Made by a program: the position numbers and the translations under genes. Below, in pieces: positions 8,560 to 16,022 of a DNA stretch of 21,693 nt (its first letter is position 1; each line of letters begins with the position of its first letter). This stretch comes from UBA5359 sp028699365 [NCBI: bacterium] (lineage in GTDB: Bacteria > UBP13 > UBA5359): positions 1 to 21,693 of the forward strand of contig JAQVUQ010000004.1 of assembly GCA_028699365.1 (NCBI GenBank), in the 5' to 3' direction. Below the pieces are notes generated by a model. That model had not been told where the DNA came from, made no database searches, and saw only the letters and a program-made list of their open reading frames with translations.

Positions 8560-11500
8560 ATGGCTGAGTTGAAAGATATAGTCTGGGTTCGGCTGGAGGA
8601 AATAGCCGCCGGTGTTGTAAGTCGCAGTGTAAACCTGGATGGCTGGGAAGTGCGAACGGCCGATTATCTTAAGCCAGGGGCCTACGAATATCGTGACGGT
8701 CAATGGGGGCTCCTTAATATCGGTGATATCTGGGGCAGGCAGGGACAGACCGTTTTTATGAAACGACGAATAACCGTGCCGCCGGAATGGAAAGGGCAGA
8801 GAATAGGCTTGGAACTTCTGACTGGCGGTGAAGGCTTGCTGTCGATCAACGGGGAACCGTTCCACGGCGTGGATGACAATCGCGGCTATATCCTGCTGGC
8901 GGCAGCGGCTAGGGGAGATGAGCAGTATGACTGCCTGATAGAGCTAAAGCCCGGCGGCTATTTGGAATACACCGTGCAGGAAGCCCGTAAACCGTATATA
9001 CTCTCTTCAGCCCGCCTGCTTGCCGTTGATGAGGAGATGGAGCGTCTCTGGTATGATTTCAAAGTCATCCATGAGGCGGCCGCAGCTCAGCCGGACCGGT
9101 TGCTGCAGGAAAGAATTCTCCTGTCCATGAAAGAGTCGCTCCACGGAGTGGATTTCAGGGACAGGAGCGTGCCCTCCTTCAAGGATGATCTCAGGCAGGC
9201 AGCAGATACTTTAAAAGAGGAACTGTCAAGGATATCTTTTGGTGATAGCTCCGGAAAAGTATTCTTTTCCGGTCATTCTCACATAGATGTAGCCTGGCTG
9301 TGGCCGCTTAAAGAGACGGCCCGGAAGGTAGGCCGGACCTACTCCACTGTCATGGCCCTGATGGATGAGTATCAGGATTATCATTTTGTCTGTAGCCAGG
9401 TGCCGCTCTTTCTCTATCTCAAGGAGAACTTTCCTACCGTTTATGCCAAAGTGAAACAACGTATAGAAGAAGGACGTTTTGAACCGGTGGGGGGCACTTG
9501 GGTAGAGAACGATTGCAATCTGATATCCGGGGAATCGCTGGTGCGCCAATGTCTTTACGCACAACGCTTCTTCAAGGAAGAGTTCGGGGTGGACGTCAGA
9601 GTGGGCTGGCTGCCTGATGTCTTCGGTTTCTCCTGGGCCATGCCGCAGATATACAGGAAGAGCGGCCTGGATTATTTCATGACCTCCAAGATAAGCTGGA
9701 ACGATACCAACCGTTTCCCCTACAATACCTTCTGGTGGCAGGGTATAGACGGCACCCGTATCTTTACCCAACTGATACACGGCACCTATAACGCTGCTGT
9801 TAAGCCTGAAGAGATATGCAGACTCTGGGACAGCTACAATTCTAAGACGAAGTGTCCCGAGTTCATCTCCTCCTACGGTTACGGAGACGGGGGCGGTGGC
9901 CCTACCCGGGAGATGTTGGAGTATTTGCCGCGCCTGACAGATATTCCAGGACTGCCTAAGGCAAGGACAGGGCGGGTGCATGATCACTTTGATCGCATAG
10001 CAGGTGAAACAAAAGACTTGCCGGTATGGAATGACGAGCTTTACCTGGAGTTGCACCGGGGAACGTATACCAGCCAGGCCTGGAATAAACGTTTCAACCG
10101 CAAGAGTGAATTGCTCTACCGGGAAGCGGAGATGTATGGCAGTGTGGCCGCTTTCCTGGGTCGCAAAGCTTGCTATCCGGCAGAAGAACTGAGGAATGGC
10201 TGGCAGACTATTCTGCTAAACCAATTTCACGATATAATTCCCGGTTCCTCAATAAACGAGGTCTACATCGATTCCAGGATGCAGTATGAGAGTATTATAG
10301 GAGCCGGAGAACGGCTTCGCCGGGAGGCGCAGGAGAGTATAGCTGCCGGCCTGGATACCCAGGGAGAGGGAACGCCTGTTGTTGTCTTTAACTCACTTTC
10401 CTGGGAGAGAAGTGGAGTCGTTAACGTCGAGGTCGATTTATCCGGCAACAAGAAAGTATTGGATGCTGATGGAGCGGAAGTTCCTAGTCAGATGTCGCAA
10501 GGCAGGCTGATATTCATGGCAGATCGTCTTCCCTCTTGCGGCTGTGCTGTCTATCATCTGGTAGAAGACAGCGGTACGGCTACCAGCCCGTTTACCGTAG
10601 ATGGTGGCAGGATAAGCACTCCGTTTTATGATATGGAAATAGCGTCTGATGGTACTGTTACTTGCCTTTACGATCGTACGGCCGCTAGAGAAGTTTTGCC
10701 TGAGAACACCAGGGCCAATCTGCTGCAGATATTTGAGGACAAGCCTTCCAACTGGGAGGCCTGGGATATAGAGTTGCAGTATCAGGACAAAGCATGGGAG
10801 TTCATTGCGGCCAAACCGATACAGACGATAGAGAACGGTCCGGTAAGGCTGGTTCTAAGACAGGAACTGAAATACGGTAATTCAAGCATTGAACAGGACA
10901 TCATTCTTTATGCCCACAGTCCAAGGGTAGATTTCGTCAACAGAGCAGACTGGCAGGAGCGGAAGACCCTTCTTAAGGTAGCTTTCCCGGTGGAGGTGCA
11001 CAGTCCAAAGGCTACGTACGAGATAGCTTACGGGGCTATAGAAAGGCCTACCCATTGGAACACCGGCAGGGACAAAGCTCGCTTTGAGGTCTCCGGTCAT
11101 CGATGGGCAGACCTCTCTGAGGCCGGCTATGGTGTCAGCTTGCTTAACGACAGCAAATACGGTTGGGATATCAAAGACAACATCATCCGCTTGTCGCTGT
11201 TGCGGTCTCCGGAGGACCCGGATCCTGCTGCCGATAGAGGCAAGCATACCTTTACTTATGCGTTGTTACCGCATGTAGGCGACTGGAGAAACAGCACACT
11301 GCAGGCAGCTCATGAACTGAATTCACCTTTGACGGCACTGGTGACTGACAAGCATGTTGGTACAAGTGGTAAATCTCGCTCCTTCTTTAAGGTCAGCCGT
11401 CCGGGCATTGTTGTGGATGCCGTCAAGCAGGCTGAAGACGGAAAGGACATTATTGTCAGACTCTACGAGGCTTATGGCTCCAGAGGACCGGTTGTGCTGG

Positions 11501-11646
11501 CGCTGGATAGAGACATAGCCAATGCCTGTGAATGTGATCTGCTGGAACGCTGTACAGGGGCGGCAGACTGTAACGGTAGAGAGATACGTTTGAATATAAA
11601 GCCTTTTGAAATAAGGACATTCAGAGTGGAAATGGAAAAACGGTGA
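8560..11646 (+). CDS. GH38 alpha-mannosidase
   Basis: I choose ATG 8560 (1028 residues) because GCGAGG at 8547-8552 is 7 bases away; the in-frame ATG at 8554 is only one base from it. An N-terminal beta domain (about 1-225) precedes the GH38 catalytic domain. Zinc ligands lie in GHSHIDVAW (H241, D243), the nucleophile/ligand in GWLPDVFG (D353) and the last ligand in NQFHDIIPGS (H557). YGYGDGGGGPTREMLE and the C-terminal beta-sandwich (EQDIILYAHSPRVDFVN) are also typical. All key residues are present, so it should be an active retaining zinc alpha-mannosidase of the large bacterial type. There is no signal peptide, so it should work inside the cell on imported mannosides. The gene sits alone between two ppsA remnants, which suggests an insertion. 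Confidence 0.95.
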   Translation: MAELKDIVWVRLEEIAAGVVSRSVNLDGWEVRTADYLKPGAYEYRDGQWGLLNIGDIWGRQGQTVFMKRRITVPPEWKGQRIGLELLTGGEGLLSINGEPFHGVDDNRGYILLAAAARGDEQYDCLIELKPGGYLEYTVQEARKPYILSSARLLAVDEEMERLWYDFKVIHEAAAAQPDRLLQERILLSMKESLHGVDFRDRSVPSFKDDLRQAADTLKEELSRISFGDSSGKVFFSGHSHIDVAWLWPLKETARKVGRTYSTVMALMDEYQDYHFVCSQVPLFLYLKENFPTVYAKVKQRIEEGRFEPVGGTWVENDCNLISGESLVRQCLYAQRFFKEEFGVDVRVGWLPDVFGFSWAMPQIYRKSGLDYFMTSKISWNDTNRFPYNTFWWQGIDGTRIFTQLIHGTYNAAVKPEEICRLWDSYNSKTKCPEFISSYGYGDGGGGPTREMLEYLPRLTDIPGLPKARTGRVHDHFDRIAGETKDLPVWNDELYLELHRGTYTSQAWNKRFNRKSELLYREAEMYGSVAAFLGRKACYPAEELRNGWQTILLNQFHDIIPGSSINEVYIDSRMQYESIIGAGERLRREAQESIAAGLDTQGEGTPVVVFNSLSWERSGVVNVEVDLSGNKKVLDADGAEVPSQMSQGRLIFMADRLPSCGCAVYHLVEDSGTATSPFTVDGGRISTPFYDMEIASDGTVTCLYDRTAAREVLPENTRANLLQIFEDKPSNWEAWDIELQYQDKAWEFIAAKPIQTIENGPVRLVLRQELKYGNSSIEQDIILYAHSPRVDFVNRADWQERKTLLKVAFPVEVHSPKATYEIAYGAIERPTHWNTGRDKARFEVSGHRWADLSEAGYGVSLLNDSKYGWDIKDNIIRLSLLRSPEDPDPAADRGKHTFTYALLPHVGDWRNSTLQAAHELNSPLTALVTDKHVGTSGKSRSFFKVSRPGIVVDAVKQAEDGKDIIVRLYEAYGSRGPVVLALDRDIANACECDLLERCTGAADCNGREIRLNIKPFEIRTFRVEMEKR

Positions 11647-11702
11647 TAATCACATAATGTAAATCCCGGGTTGGGATGCTTGCTAAAGTGGGAGAAGACG
11701 AT

Positions 11703-12047
11703 ATGCTTAATCAATATGAAATTATCAAGAATACACCGGTGTGTGTGAATCCGGTTTCGGTTCATCCTCAGGAGCGGCGAATGAAACTGGCAGCGGAGTT
11801 CGATGAAATGGACGAAGCCGCGCTGCAGGCCATGCATGCGGTGGTGGATGTCTGCCGGAGGCGGGGCGTGACCTCTTCCATCTGCGGTCAGGCGCCCTCA
11901 TTCTACCCCGAACTGGTGGAGATGCTGGTCGATTGGGGCATAACAAGCATCTCCATCAACCCCGATACAGTGGACAGAACCAGGAGGATGATCGCCGCCT
12001 CGGAAGCCAGACTGCTGCTGGAGAGCGCGCTGGAACGGCAGGATTGA
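11703..12047 (+). pseudogene. ppsA: PEP synthase (ppsA) remnant, right copy, within a 114-codon open frame
   Basis: From codon [11 protein letters not shown] (11784) to the natural stop at 12047 the frame matches the extreme C-terminus of PEP synthase, including VTSSICGQAPSFYPELVE and GITSISINPDTVDRTRR. The whole N-terminal enzyme (about 700 residues) is missing, so it cannot be a working synthase. The frame is nevertheless intact and extends upstream. ATG 11703 has GGAGA at 11691-11695 (7 bases away) and ATG 11781 has AGGAG at 11770-11774 (6 bases away), so a 114- or 88-residue peptide could still be made. The 26 residues before the homology (MLNQYEIIKNTPVCVNPVSV...) are unrelated to PEP synthase as far as I can see. 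Confidence 0.8.
11787..11894 (+). repeat. Right copy of 108-bp direct repeat (ppsA segment)
   Basis: This matches 8277-8384 at 97 of 108 positions. In this copy the reading frame continues beyond the repeat (GQAPSFYPE), whereas the left copy stops. The repeat therefore marks where the left remnant ends and the right remnant begins. Confidence 0.9.
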
Positions 12048-12052
12048 TTCCC

Positions 12053-12101
12053 GGGATTGTCGAATAGGACAGTAGCCGGTAAGATATCCGGCAACAATCC
12101 C
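12053..12101 (+). other. Nested inverted repeats upstream of the stalk-domain gene
   Basis: GGGATTGT (12053-12060) pairs perfectly with ACAATCCC (12094-12101), and inside it GCCGG (12075-12079) pairs with CCGGC (12088-12092). Together they could form an RNA leader fold or a DNA operator just before the AAGGAGG at 12108-12114. No T-tract follows, so it is not a classical terminator. Confidence 0.4.
12057..12085 (+). promoter_or_regulatory. Weak candidate promoter for the stalk-domain gene
   Basis: TTGTCG (12057-12062) and TAAGAT (12080-12085) are each 4/6 matches to the -35 and -10 consensus, with an ideal 17-bp spacer. They overlap the inverted repeats, so those could act as an operator. The call rests on consensus alone. 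Confidence 0.25.
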
Positions 12102-12123
12102 ATATTCAAGGAGGTAAGTGGTT

Positions 12124-13197
12124 ATGTGGGGAAGGCAAAGTTCCAGGATGGCAGGGCTTTTGTCAGGAGTGCTGCTGTCAGGTATGTTGTTGTTGCTGCC
12201 TGTTACGGCAGCTATGGCAGCCGTACAGGTGGAAGTGAACGGTCAGGCGCTCTCTTCCGATGTCCCGCCTGCCAAAATCGGCGGCCGGATAATGGTGCCA
12301 CTGCGGGGTATTTTTGAAGCGCTTGGAGCAAAGGTTGACTGGAACGCCGCTTCCAGGACCATCATTGCCAACAGGGATACTACCAATGTACAACTGATCA
12401 TCGGGAATCCGCGGGCGACTGTAAGCGGCAAAACCGTAGTGCTGGATACTCCGGCCATGATCATCCGCGGGGCCACTATGGTGCCGGTGCGTTTTGTCAG
12501 CGAGGCAATGGGGGCCGAGGTCAAGTGGATAGATACCACTCAAACAGTATCCATTACGACCGATAAAAAGTATGCCGCGTCGTCTTTTACCGTACCAAAC
12601 GGTACGGTGATCCCGGTCAAGCTGGACAAGACCATCAGTTCTGCCGTCAACAACGTGGGTGATGTGGTGAGCGCCACCGTTAGCTCAATAAAGGAAGGCG
12701 ATGCGGAGTTTCCTCTGGGAACGCATCTGACCGGCGTTGTTCAGGCAGTACAGCGCAAAGCCATCGGGCAGCCCGGCATGGTGGACGTGGCCTTTACCGA
12801 GGCAAAGTTGCCGGACGGACGGACGGTTAAGATAGCCGGTTCAATTGTCTCGCTTGATGCCGCCTCCGTCACCAAATCGTCGGATGGGCGTCTGACAGCC
12901 GTTGATAAAACCGGTTCCGAGCGCCTGAAGTTTATAGCCATCGGCGCCGGGGCCGGCCTGCTTATCGGCAAGCTGACCAAGAGTAATACGACAACCAGCG
13001 GTTTGCTGGGTGCTGCGGCCGGGTATCTTTACAGCGAAATCAATAAGACGCAAGCCGCGGATGTGACGGTGGCTGCAGGTACCGCTTTCGGTGTGAGACT
13101 TGACAATGCGTTGACATATAACGCCGGGTTGGTCTTTGTGGATGCCCGGATGAACTATCTGCGCAGTGCGTCAACCTCCGCCAAGACGACGCTTTAG
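12124..13197 (+). CDS. Secreted copper-amine-oxidase N-domain (stalk domain) protein with glycine-zipper segment
   Basis: I choose ATG 12124 because AAGGAGG at 12108-12114 is 9 bases away; GTG 12118 is in frame but only 3 bases from it. The 357-residue protein starts with a signal peptide (SGMLLLLPVTAAMAA). The domain known as copper amine oxidase N-terminal or 'stalk' domain follows (about 30-145: GRIMVPLRGIFEALGAKVDW, and RGATMVPVRFVSEAMGAEVKW). A beta-rich part (about 150-250) resembles the outer barrel of VirB10/TrbI-like proteins (NGTVIPVKLDKTISSAVNNV, FPLGTHLTGVV). Then comes a Gly/Ala-rich zipper (AIGAGAGLLIGKL, GLLGAAAGYLY, about 272-303) and a short tail repeating the TAFGVRLD theme. 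No catalytic site is seen, so a cell-envelope structural role is inferred. It directly precedes the nth-like gene. Confidence 0.85.
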   Translation: MWGRQSSRMAGLLSGVLLSGMLLLLPVTAAMAAVQVEVNGQALSSDVPPAKIGGRIMVPLRGIFEALGAKVDWNAASRTIIANRDTTNVQLIIGNPRATVSGKTVVLDTPAMIIRGATMVPVRFVSEAMGAEVKWIDTTQTVSITTDKKYAASSFTVPNGTVIPVKLDKTISSAVNNVGDVVSATVSSIKEGDAEFPLGTHLTGVVQAVQRKAIGQPGMVDVAFTEAKLPDGRTVKIAGSIVSLDAASVTKSSDGRLTAVDKTGSERLKFIAIGAGAGLLIGKLTKSNTTTSGLLGAAAGYLYSEINKTQAADVTVAAGTAFGVRLDNALTYNAGLVFVDARMNYLRSASTSAKTTL

Positions 13198-13265
13198 CTG
13201 AGACTCTATGTCGGAGCATAAATTGTAATGTGCCTGGGAGAGGATATGTGCGAGGAAGAACGGCT

Positions 13266-13955
13266 GTGAGCAATGCCGGATCAAAAATCCTGGAGATAGA
13301 TCGCCGTCTGGTGGAGATGTACGGGCCCAAGCCCTGGTCGCCGCGTTACAATCCGCTGGACGAGTTCGTCTATACTATCCTTTCCCAGAATACTACTGAT
13401 GTTAACAGCCTGCGAGCCTTCGAACGTCTGCGGCAGAAGTTCCCCCGCTGGGATGATCTGATCGATGCCCCATTGCCGGAAATAGAGGAGCCCATCTCCG
13501 TCGGCGGCCTGTCTGAAGTCAAGGCCGTCTGGATCAGAGATGCTCTGAAGAGGATTAAAGAAGAACACGGAAAACTCTCCCTTGATTTCATCTGCACCAT
13601 GGACCTGCAGGAGGCCTGGGATTATCTGATATCCTTCAAGGGTGTGGGCGCCAAAACCGCCGCCATCGTGCTGCTCTTCTCCTGCGGCCGTCCGGCTTTT
13701 CCCGTAGACACGCACGTCTACCGGGTGAGTTGGCGTCTTGGCCTGGTGGAGCAGAAGGGCGGCCCGGAGAGGGCGCACCGCCTGCTGCAGGAGATGATCC
13801 CCACGGAACTCTACTACCAGATGCATATCAACACGGTTCTGCACGGCCGACAGACCTGCCGGGCCCGGAATCCTCTCTGCTCCAAATGCCTGCTGCGCGA
13901 CCTTTGCTGGTATTACCTGGAGGTCTTGCATGGGGAAGCCGGCAGCAGGTATTGA
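13266..13955 (+). CDS. nth: Endonuclease III-family DNA glycosylase/AP lyase
   Basis: I choose GTG 13266 (229 residues, usual family length) because GAGGA at 13252-13256 is 9 bases away. In-frame GTGs at 13230 and 13248 would only add an unconserved N-terminus. The protein has ILSQNTTDVNS, the helix-hairpin-helix FKGVGAKTA with catalytic Lys130, the catalytic Asp148 in FPVDTHVYR, and a four-cysteine iron-sulfur motif (C198-x6-C205-x2-C208-x5-C214). It should remove oxidised pyrimidines from DNA and nick the abasic site. It is a base-excision-repair housekeeping gene and probably co-transcribed with the stalk-domain gene 68 bp upstream. The symbol is a family call; a more divergent Nth-like paralogue cannot be excluded. 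Confidence 0.92.
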   Translation: MSNAGSKILEIDRRLVEMYGPKPWSPRYNPLDEFVYTILSQNTTDVNSLRAFERLRQKFPRWDDLIDAPLPEIEEPISVGGLSEVKAVWIRDALKRIKEEHGKLSLDFICTMDLQEAWDYLISFKGVGAKTAAIVLLFSCGRPAFPVDTHVYRVSWRLGLVEQKGGPERAHRLLQEMIPTELYYQMHINTVLHGRQTCRARNPLCSKCLLRDLCWYYLEVLHGEAGSRY

Positions 13956-14050
13956 TAAAGCGCACTTTAAGATACCGGGAAGGGTAGTGGATACAAGTAA
14001 ATACTGATCTAAATCTCTTGGAGAGAGCGGGCGCCGTATTGTTCGTGTAG

Positions 14051-14102
14051 ATATAACATACATGCGAACTGTTGACTCTTAACTAAATCCATGTTATATA
14101 AC
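14051..14102 (+). promoter_or_regulatory. Candidate operator: inverted ATATAACAT/ATGTTATAT with palindrome GTTATATAAC
   Basis: ATATAACAT (14051-14059) and ATGTTATAT (14091-14099) are a perfect 9-bp inverted repeat with centres 40 bp apart, about four helical turns. The right arm lies in the perfect 10-bp palindrome GTTATATAAC (14093-14102), which covers the -10 box of the regulator gene. A GTTCG (14041-14045) / CGAAC (14065-14069) pair surrounds the left arm. This layout fits looping autorepression by the GntR/LacI-type protein encoded next, by inference. Confidence 0.45.
14072..14100 (+). promoter_or_regulatory. Sigma70-type promoter giving a probable leaderless mRNA
   Basis: TTGACT (14072-14077, 5/6 consensus), a 17-bp spacer and TATATA (14095-14100, 5/6 consensus) form the best promoter in the window. 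Transcription should begin 6-7 bases after the -10, at 14106-14107, which is the A of the regulator's ATG. No ribosome-binding sequence is present before that ATG. Confidence 0.65.
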
Positions 14103-14106
14103 TTAT

Positions 14107-15165
14107 ATGAGCAATACATTATGGGAATCCGTATTAGGCGCTTTGCGGGCCGACATAGTAGATACGCATATGAGGGTTGGAGATCGTTTCCCATCCCGTG
14201 ATGAGATATGCTCTCGTTTTAACGTCAGTACCATAACTGCCAAAAGGGCGATTGACGAGCTTGAGGCCGAAGGCTGGGTTAAGAAATATAAATACAGAGG
14301 AACTTTTATAGCCCGGAACGTTGTTCCTGTTTCCGTAAGCCTTATTCTCGATTGTTTGGGCCATACCAATATGCCGAATGAAATTAATAATGCTCTTTCA
14401 TCTTTTCCACGTCTTATGGGTATAGTCAACGAGTTTCAACGCGCTGCTGAGAGAATCGGTGTAGATCTGCAAGTTTTAACTCGAATGTATGGTGCTGAAA
14501 TGTCAGGGCAGAATCTTATCCTTTTGCAGGGTGAGGATATTTCCAGGGAAGACCTGCAACCTATACGCCGTCAAAACAATATAGTGCTTACCCATATGGT
14601 AGAGAGCAAGGAGTGTGCAAGCACCGTTCGCATTGACATGAAAAAGGGTGCCAAGCTGGTGGTTAAGCATCTTGTTTCTCTGGGACATAAACGCATCGGA
14701 CTTGTCTTGGCAAGAGTAACCGATGTTTGGCAGATAGCCAGGCTCACAGGCTATGAAGAGGTGTTAAAGCGCAACGGCATAGCTTTTGAGTGGCGGTTGG
14801 TAAGGGAAACGATAAATCTGGGTATGGCAGATATACGTAATGTCATGGACCGATTAATGTGGCTGGATCAACCGCCTACGGCCATCTTTGCCGGCAATGA
14901 CGAGATAGCTTTGACTATCATGCAGTACTGCCGTGAAAAGGGTATAGATGTTCCGGGAAAACTCTCGGTTATAGGTTTTGACAACAACAGTGAAGCTAGC
15001 ATAATGTCCCCCGGATTGACCACAATAGATAACCGGCTGGATCTGATGGCGGAGGAGAGCCTGCGCATCATAGTGGAAGCTGATGGCGGACATAAGGAGA
15101 TACAGGATGTGGTTATACCGCCGGAGCTTGTCATAAGAGAGAGCACGGCTCCGCCGGCTATATGA
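14107..15165 (+). CDS. GntR/LacI hybrid transcriptional regulator (AraR-like architecture)
   Basis: This 352-residue protein has an N-terminal GntR winged helix-turn-helix (about 1-72: VGDRFPSRDEICSRFNVST, EGWVKKYKYRGTFIA). It is followed by a LacI/ribose-binding-type effector domain (about 75-345: LGHKRIGLVLARVTD, PTAIFAGNDEIALTIMQY, LSVIGFDNNSEASIMSPGLT). AraR of Bacillus subtilis has the same architecture. It is most likely a sugar-responsive repressor of the genes that follow. The start is fixed by the winged-helix domain, which begins at residue 4; there is no ribosome site, and the upstream promoter places the transcript start on the ATG. The effector sugar cannot be predicted from sequence. 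The 151-bp gap before it holds the promoter and palindromes. Confidence 0.9.
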   Translation: MSNTLWESVLGALRADIVDTHMRVGDRFPSRDEICSRFNVSTITAKRAIDELEAEGWVKKYKYRGTFIARNVVPVSVSLILDCLGHTNMPNEINNALSSFPRLMGIVNEFQRAAERIGVDLQVLTRMYGAEMSGQNLILLQGEDISREDLQPIRRQNNIVLTHMVESKECASTVRIDMKKGAKLVVKHLVSLGHKRIGLVLARVTDVWQIARLTGYEEVLKRNGIAFEWRLVRETINLGMADIRNVMDRLMWLDQPPTAIFAGNDEIALTIMQYCREKGIDVPGKLSVIGFDNNSEASIMSPGLTTIDNRLDLMAEESLRIIVEADGGHKEIQDVVIPPELVIRESTAPPAI

Positions 15166-15169
15166 TCTT

Positions 15170-15178
15170 TGGTATAAG
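15170..15178 (+). promoter_or_regulatory. Possible extended -10 promoter for the pseudopilin gene
   Basis: TGGTATAAG (15170-15178) is an extended -10 (TGn plus TATAAG, 5/6) just after the regulator stop and 65 bp before the pseudopilin start. No good -35 is present at the matching distance. It could allow the structural genes to be expressed apart from the regulator. Confidence 0.3.
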
Positions 15179-15242
15179 GATTCAGTGGTCTTAACGCCGT
15201 GATTCAAAGGGCATTAAAGTAAACAAAAGGAGGAATTGAATC

Positions 15243-15956
15243 ATGATCAGTATAAAGAGAAAGGGTTTCACACTCATCGAACTTTTGGTCGTCATTGCCA
15301 TCATCGCGATATTGGCAAGCATCCTTTTCCCGGTCTTCGGCAAGGCCAGGGAGAAGGCCAGGAGCGCTACTTGTCAGAGTAACCTGAAGCAGATAGGCTT
15401 GGCCATAAGCATGTATGTGGAGGACTATGACGAGCATCTCTTTGCCGGGAAATACGTAATCACCAGCAGCGGCATGGCCTTGTTCATGACGCAGAAGATT
15501 TTCAAGAACAAAAAAGCTCCGGGAAGGCAGGTTCACGAACTGTTTGTCTGTCCTTCTGCTGATGAGGTAAGAGATGATCCGAATGCCGGAAGATATGGAA
15601 ATTACGGTTGGAACATTTTTGTCTGGGGACGTTCGGGAGCTACAGGCGGCAGTATGAAAAGGGCTTACGATCAGGGCTTGACCATGGCCGATATAATCTA
15701 CCCTTCACAGTTGATGTATGTGACACATACCAACAATGGATTATTGGATACAATCAACGGAGCAACTTATGCAAGCAAAAACATGTATTGGCATACTGAC
15801 GGGGTAAACGCGCTCTTTGCAGACGGACATGTATCATGGTTATCAAGAGACAATCTATTGATGGGCAAGGCGGGAACTAAGCCTGCAGAGTTCGGCAAAC
15901 TATGGATACCTGACGGGTTGACCTATGCCGGCTGGTATTCCCCCGAGACCAGATAA
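15243..15956 (+). CDS. DUF1559-type prepilin-like protein (pseudopilin with H-X9-DG domain)
   Basis: ATG 15243 has AAGGAGG at 15227-15233, 9 bases away. The 237-residue protein opens with a type IV prepilin leader MISIKRKG cut before Phe9, with the conserved Glu at position 5 of the mature chain (Glu13) and a single hydrophobic helix. The [12 protein letters not shown] and SNLKQIGLA stretches and YVEDYDEH are the DUF1559 signature of Armatimonadota and Planctomycetota. Near the C-terminus His184 is followed by nine residues and Asp194-Gly195 ([11 protein letters not shown]), the H-X9-DG motif. It should be processed by a prepilin peptidase and displayed in the envelope or a secretion pseudopilus. 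Such proteins occur in many copies per genome, often beside secreted polysaccharide enzymes, as here. Confidence 0.93.
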   Translation: MISIKRKGFTLIELLVVIAIIAILASILFPVFGKAREKARSATCQSNLKQIGLAISMYVEDYDEHLFAGKYVITSSGMALFMTQKIFKNKKAPGRQVHELFVCPSADEVRDDPNAGRYGNYGWNIFVWGRSGATGGSMKRAYDQGLTMADIIYPSQLMYVTHTNNGLLDTINGATYASKNMYWHTDGVNALFADGHVSWLSRDNLLMGKAGTKPAEFGKLWIPDGLTYAGWYSPETR

Positions 15957-16022
15957 GAGCGACTGAGCCCTCCTTGCTGCTGCTACGATGGATAGCAAAT
16001 ATAACTGATGGGGAGCGATCTG

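Noticed and set aside
9226-10056. Long minus-strand open frame (276 codons) inside the GH38 gene
   Set aside because: It lies opposite the conserved catalytic core (zinc and nucleophile motifs), has no family resemblance and no ribosome site, so it is a shadow of the real gene.
11664-11678. ATCCC/GGGAT hairpin after the mannosidase stop as a terminator
   Set aside because: It has only a 5-bp stem with no following T-run and is too weak to call.
8014-12047. Composite transposon or insertion sequence around GH38
   Set aside because: There is no transposase, terminal inverted repeat or short target duplication. The flanking repeat is explained by coding homology to ppsA.
13228-13269. 13-residue leader frame overlapping the nth-like GTG start as GTGA
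   Set aside because: It is very short with no recognisable content, and the overlap is likely by chance because the GTG has its own ribosome site.
13948-13976. Hairpin GGTAT...ATACC with inner TAAAG/CTTTA at the end of the nth-like gene, as a terminator
   Set aside because: It overlaps the stop codon, has an internal mismatch loop and is not followed by a T-run, so it is not a credible intrinsic terminator.
13281-14063. Minus-strand open frame of 260 codons opposite the nth-like gene
   Set aside because: The + strand shows every endonuclease III catalytic and iron-sulfur residue. The opposite frame has low-complexity content caused by G+C-rich codons.
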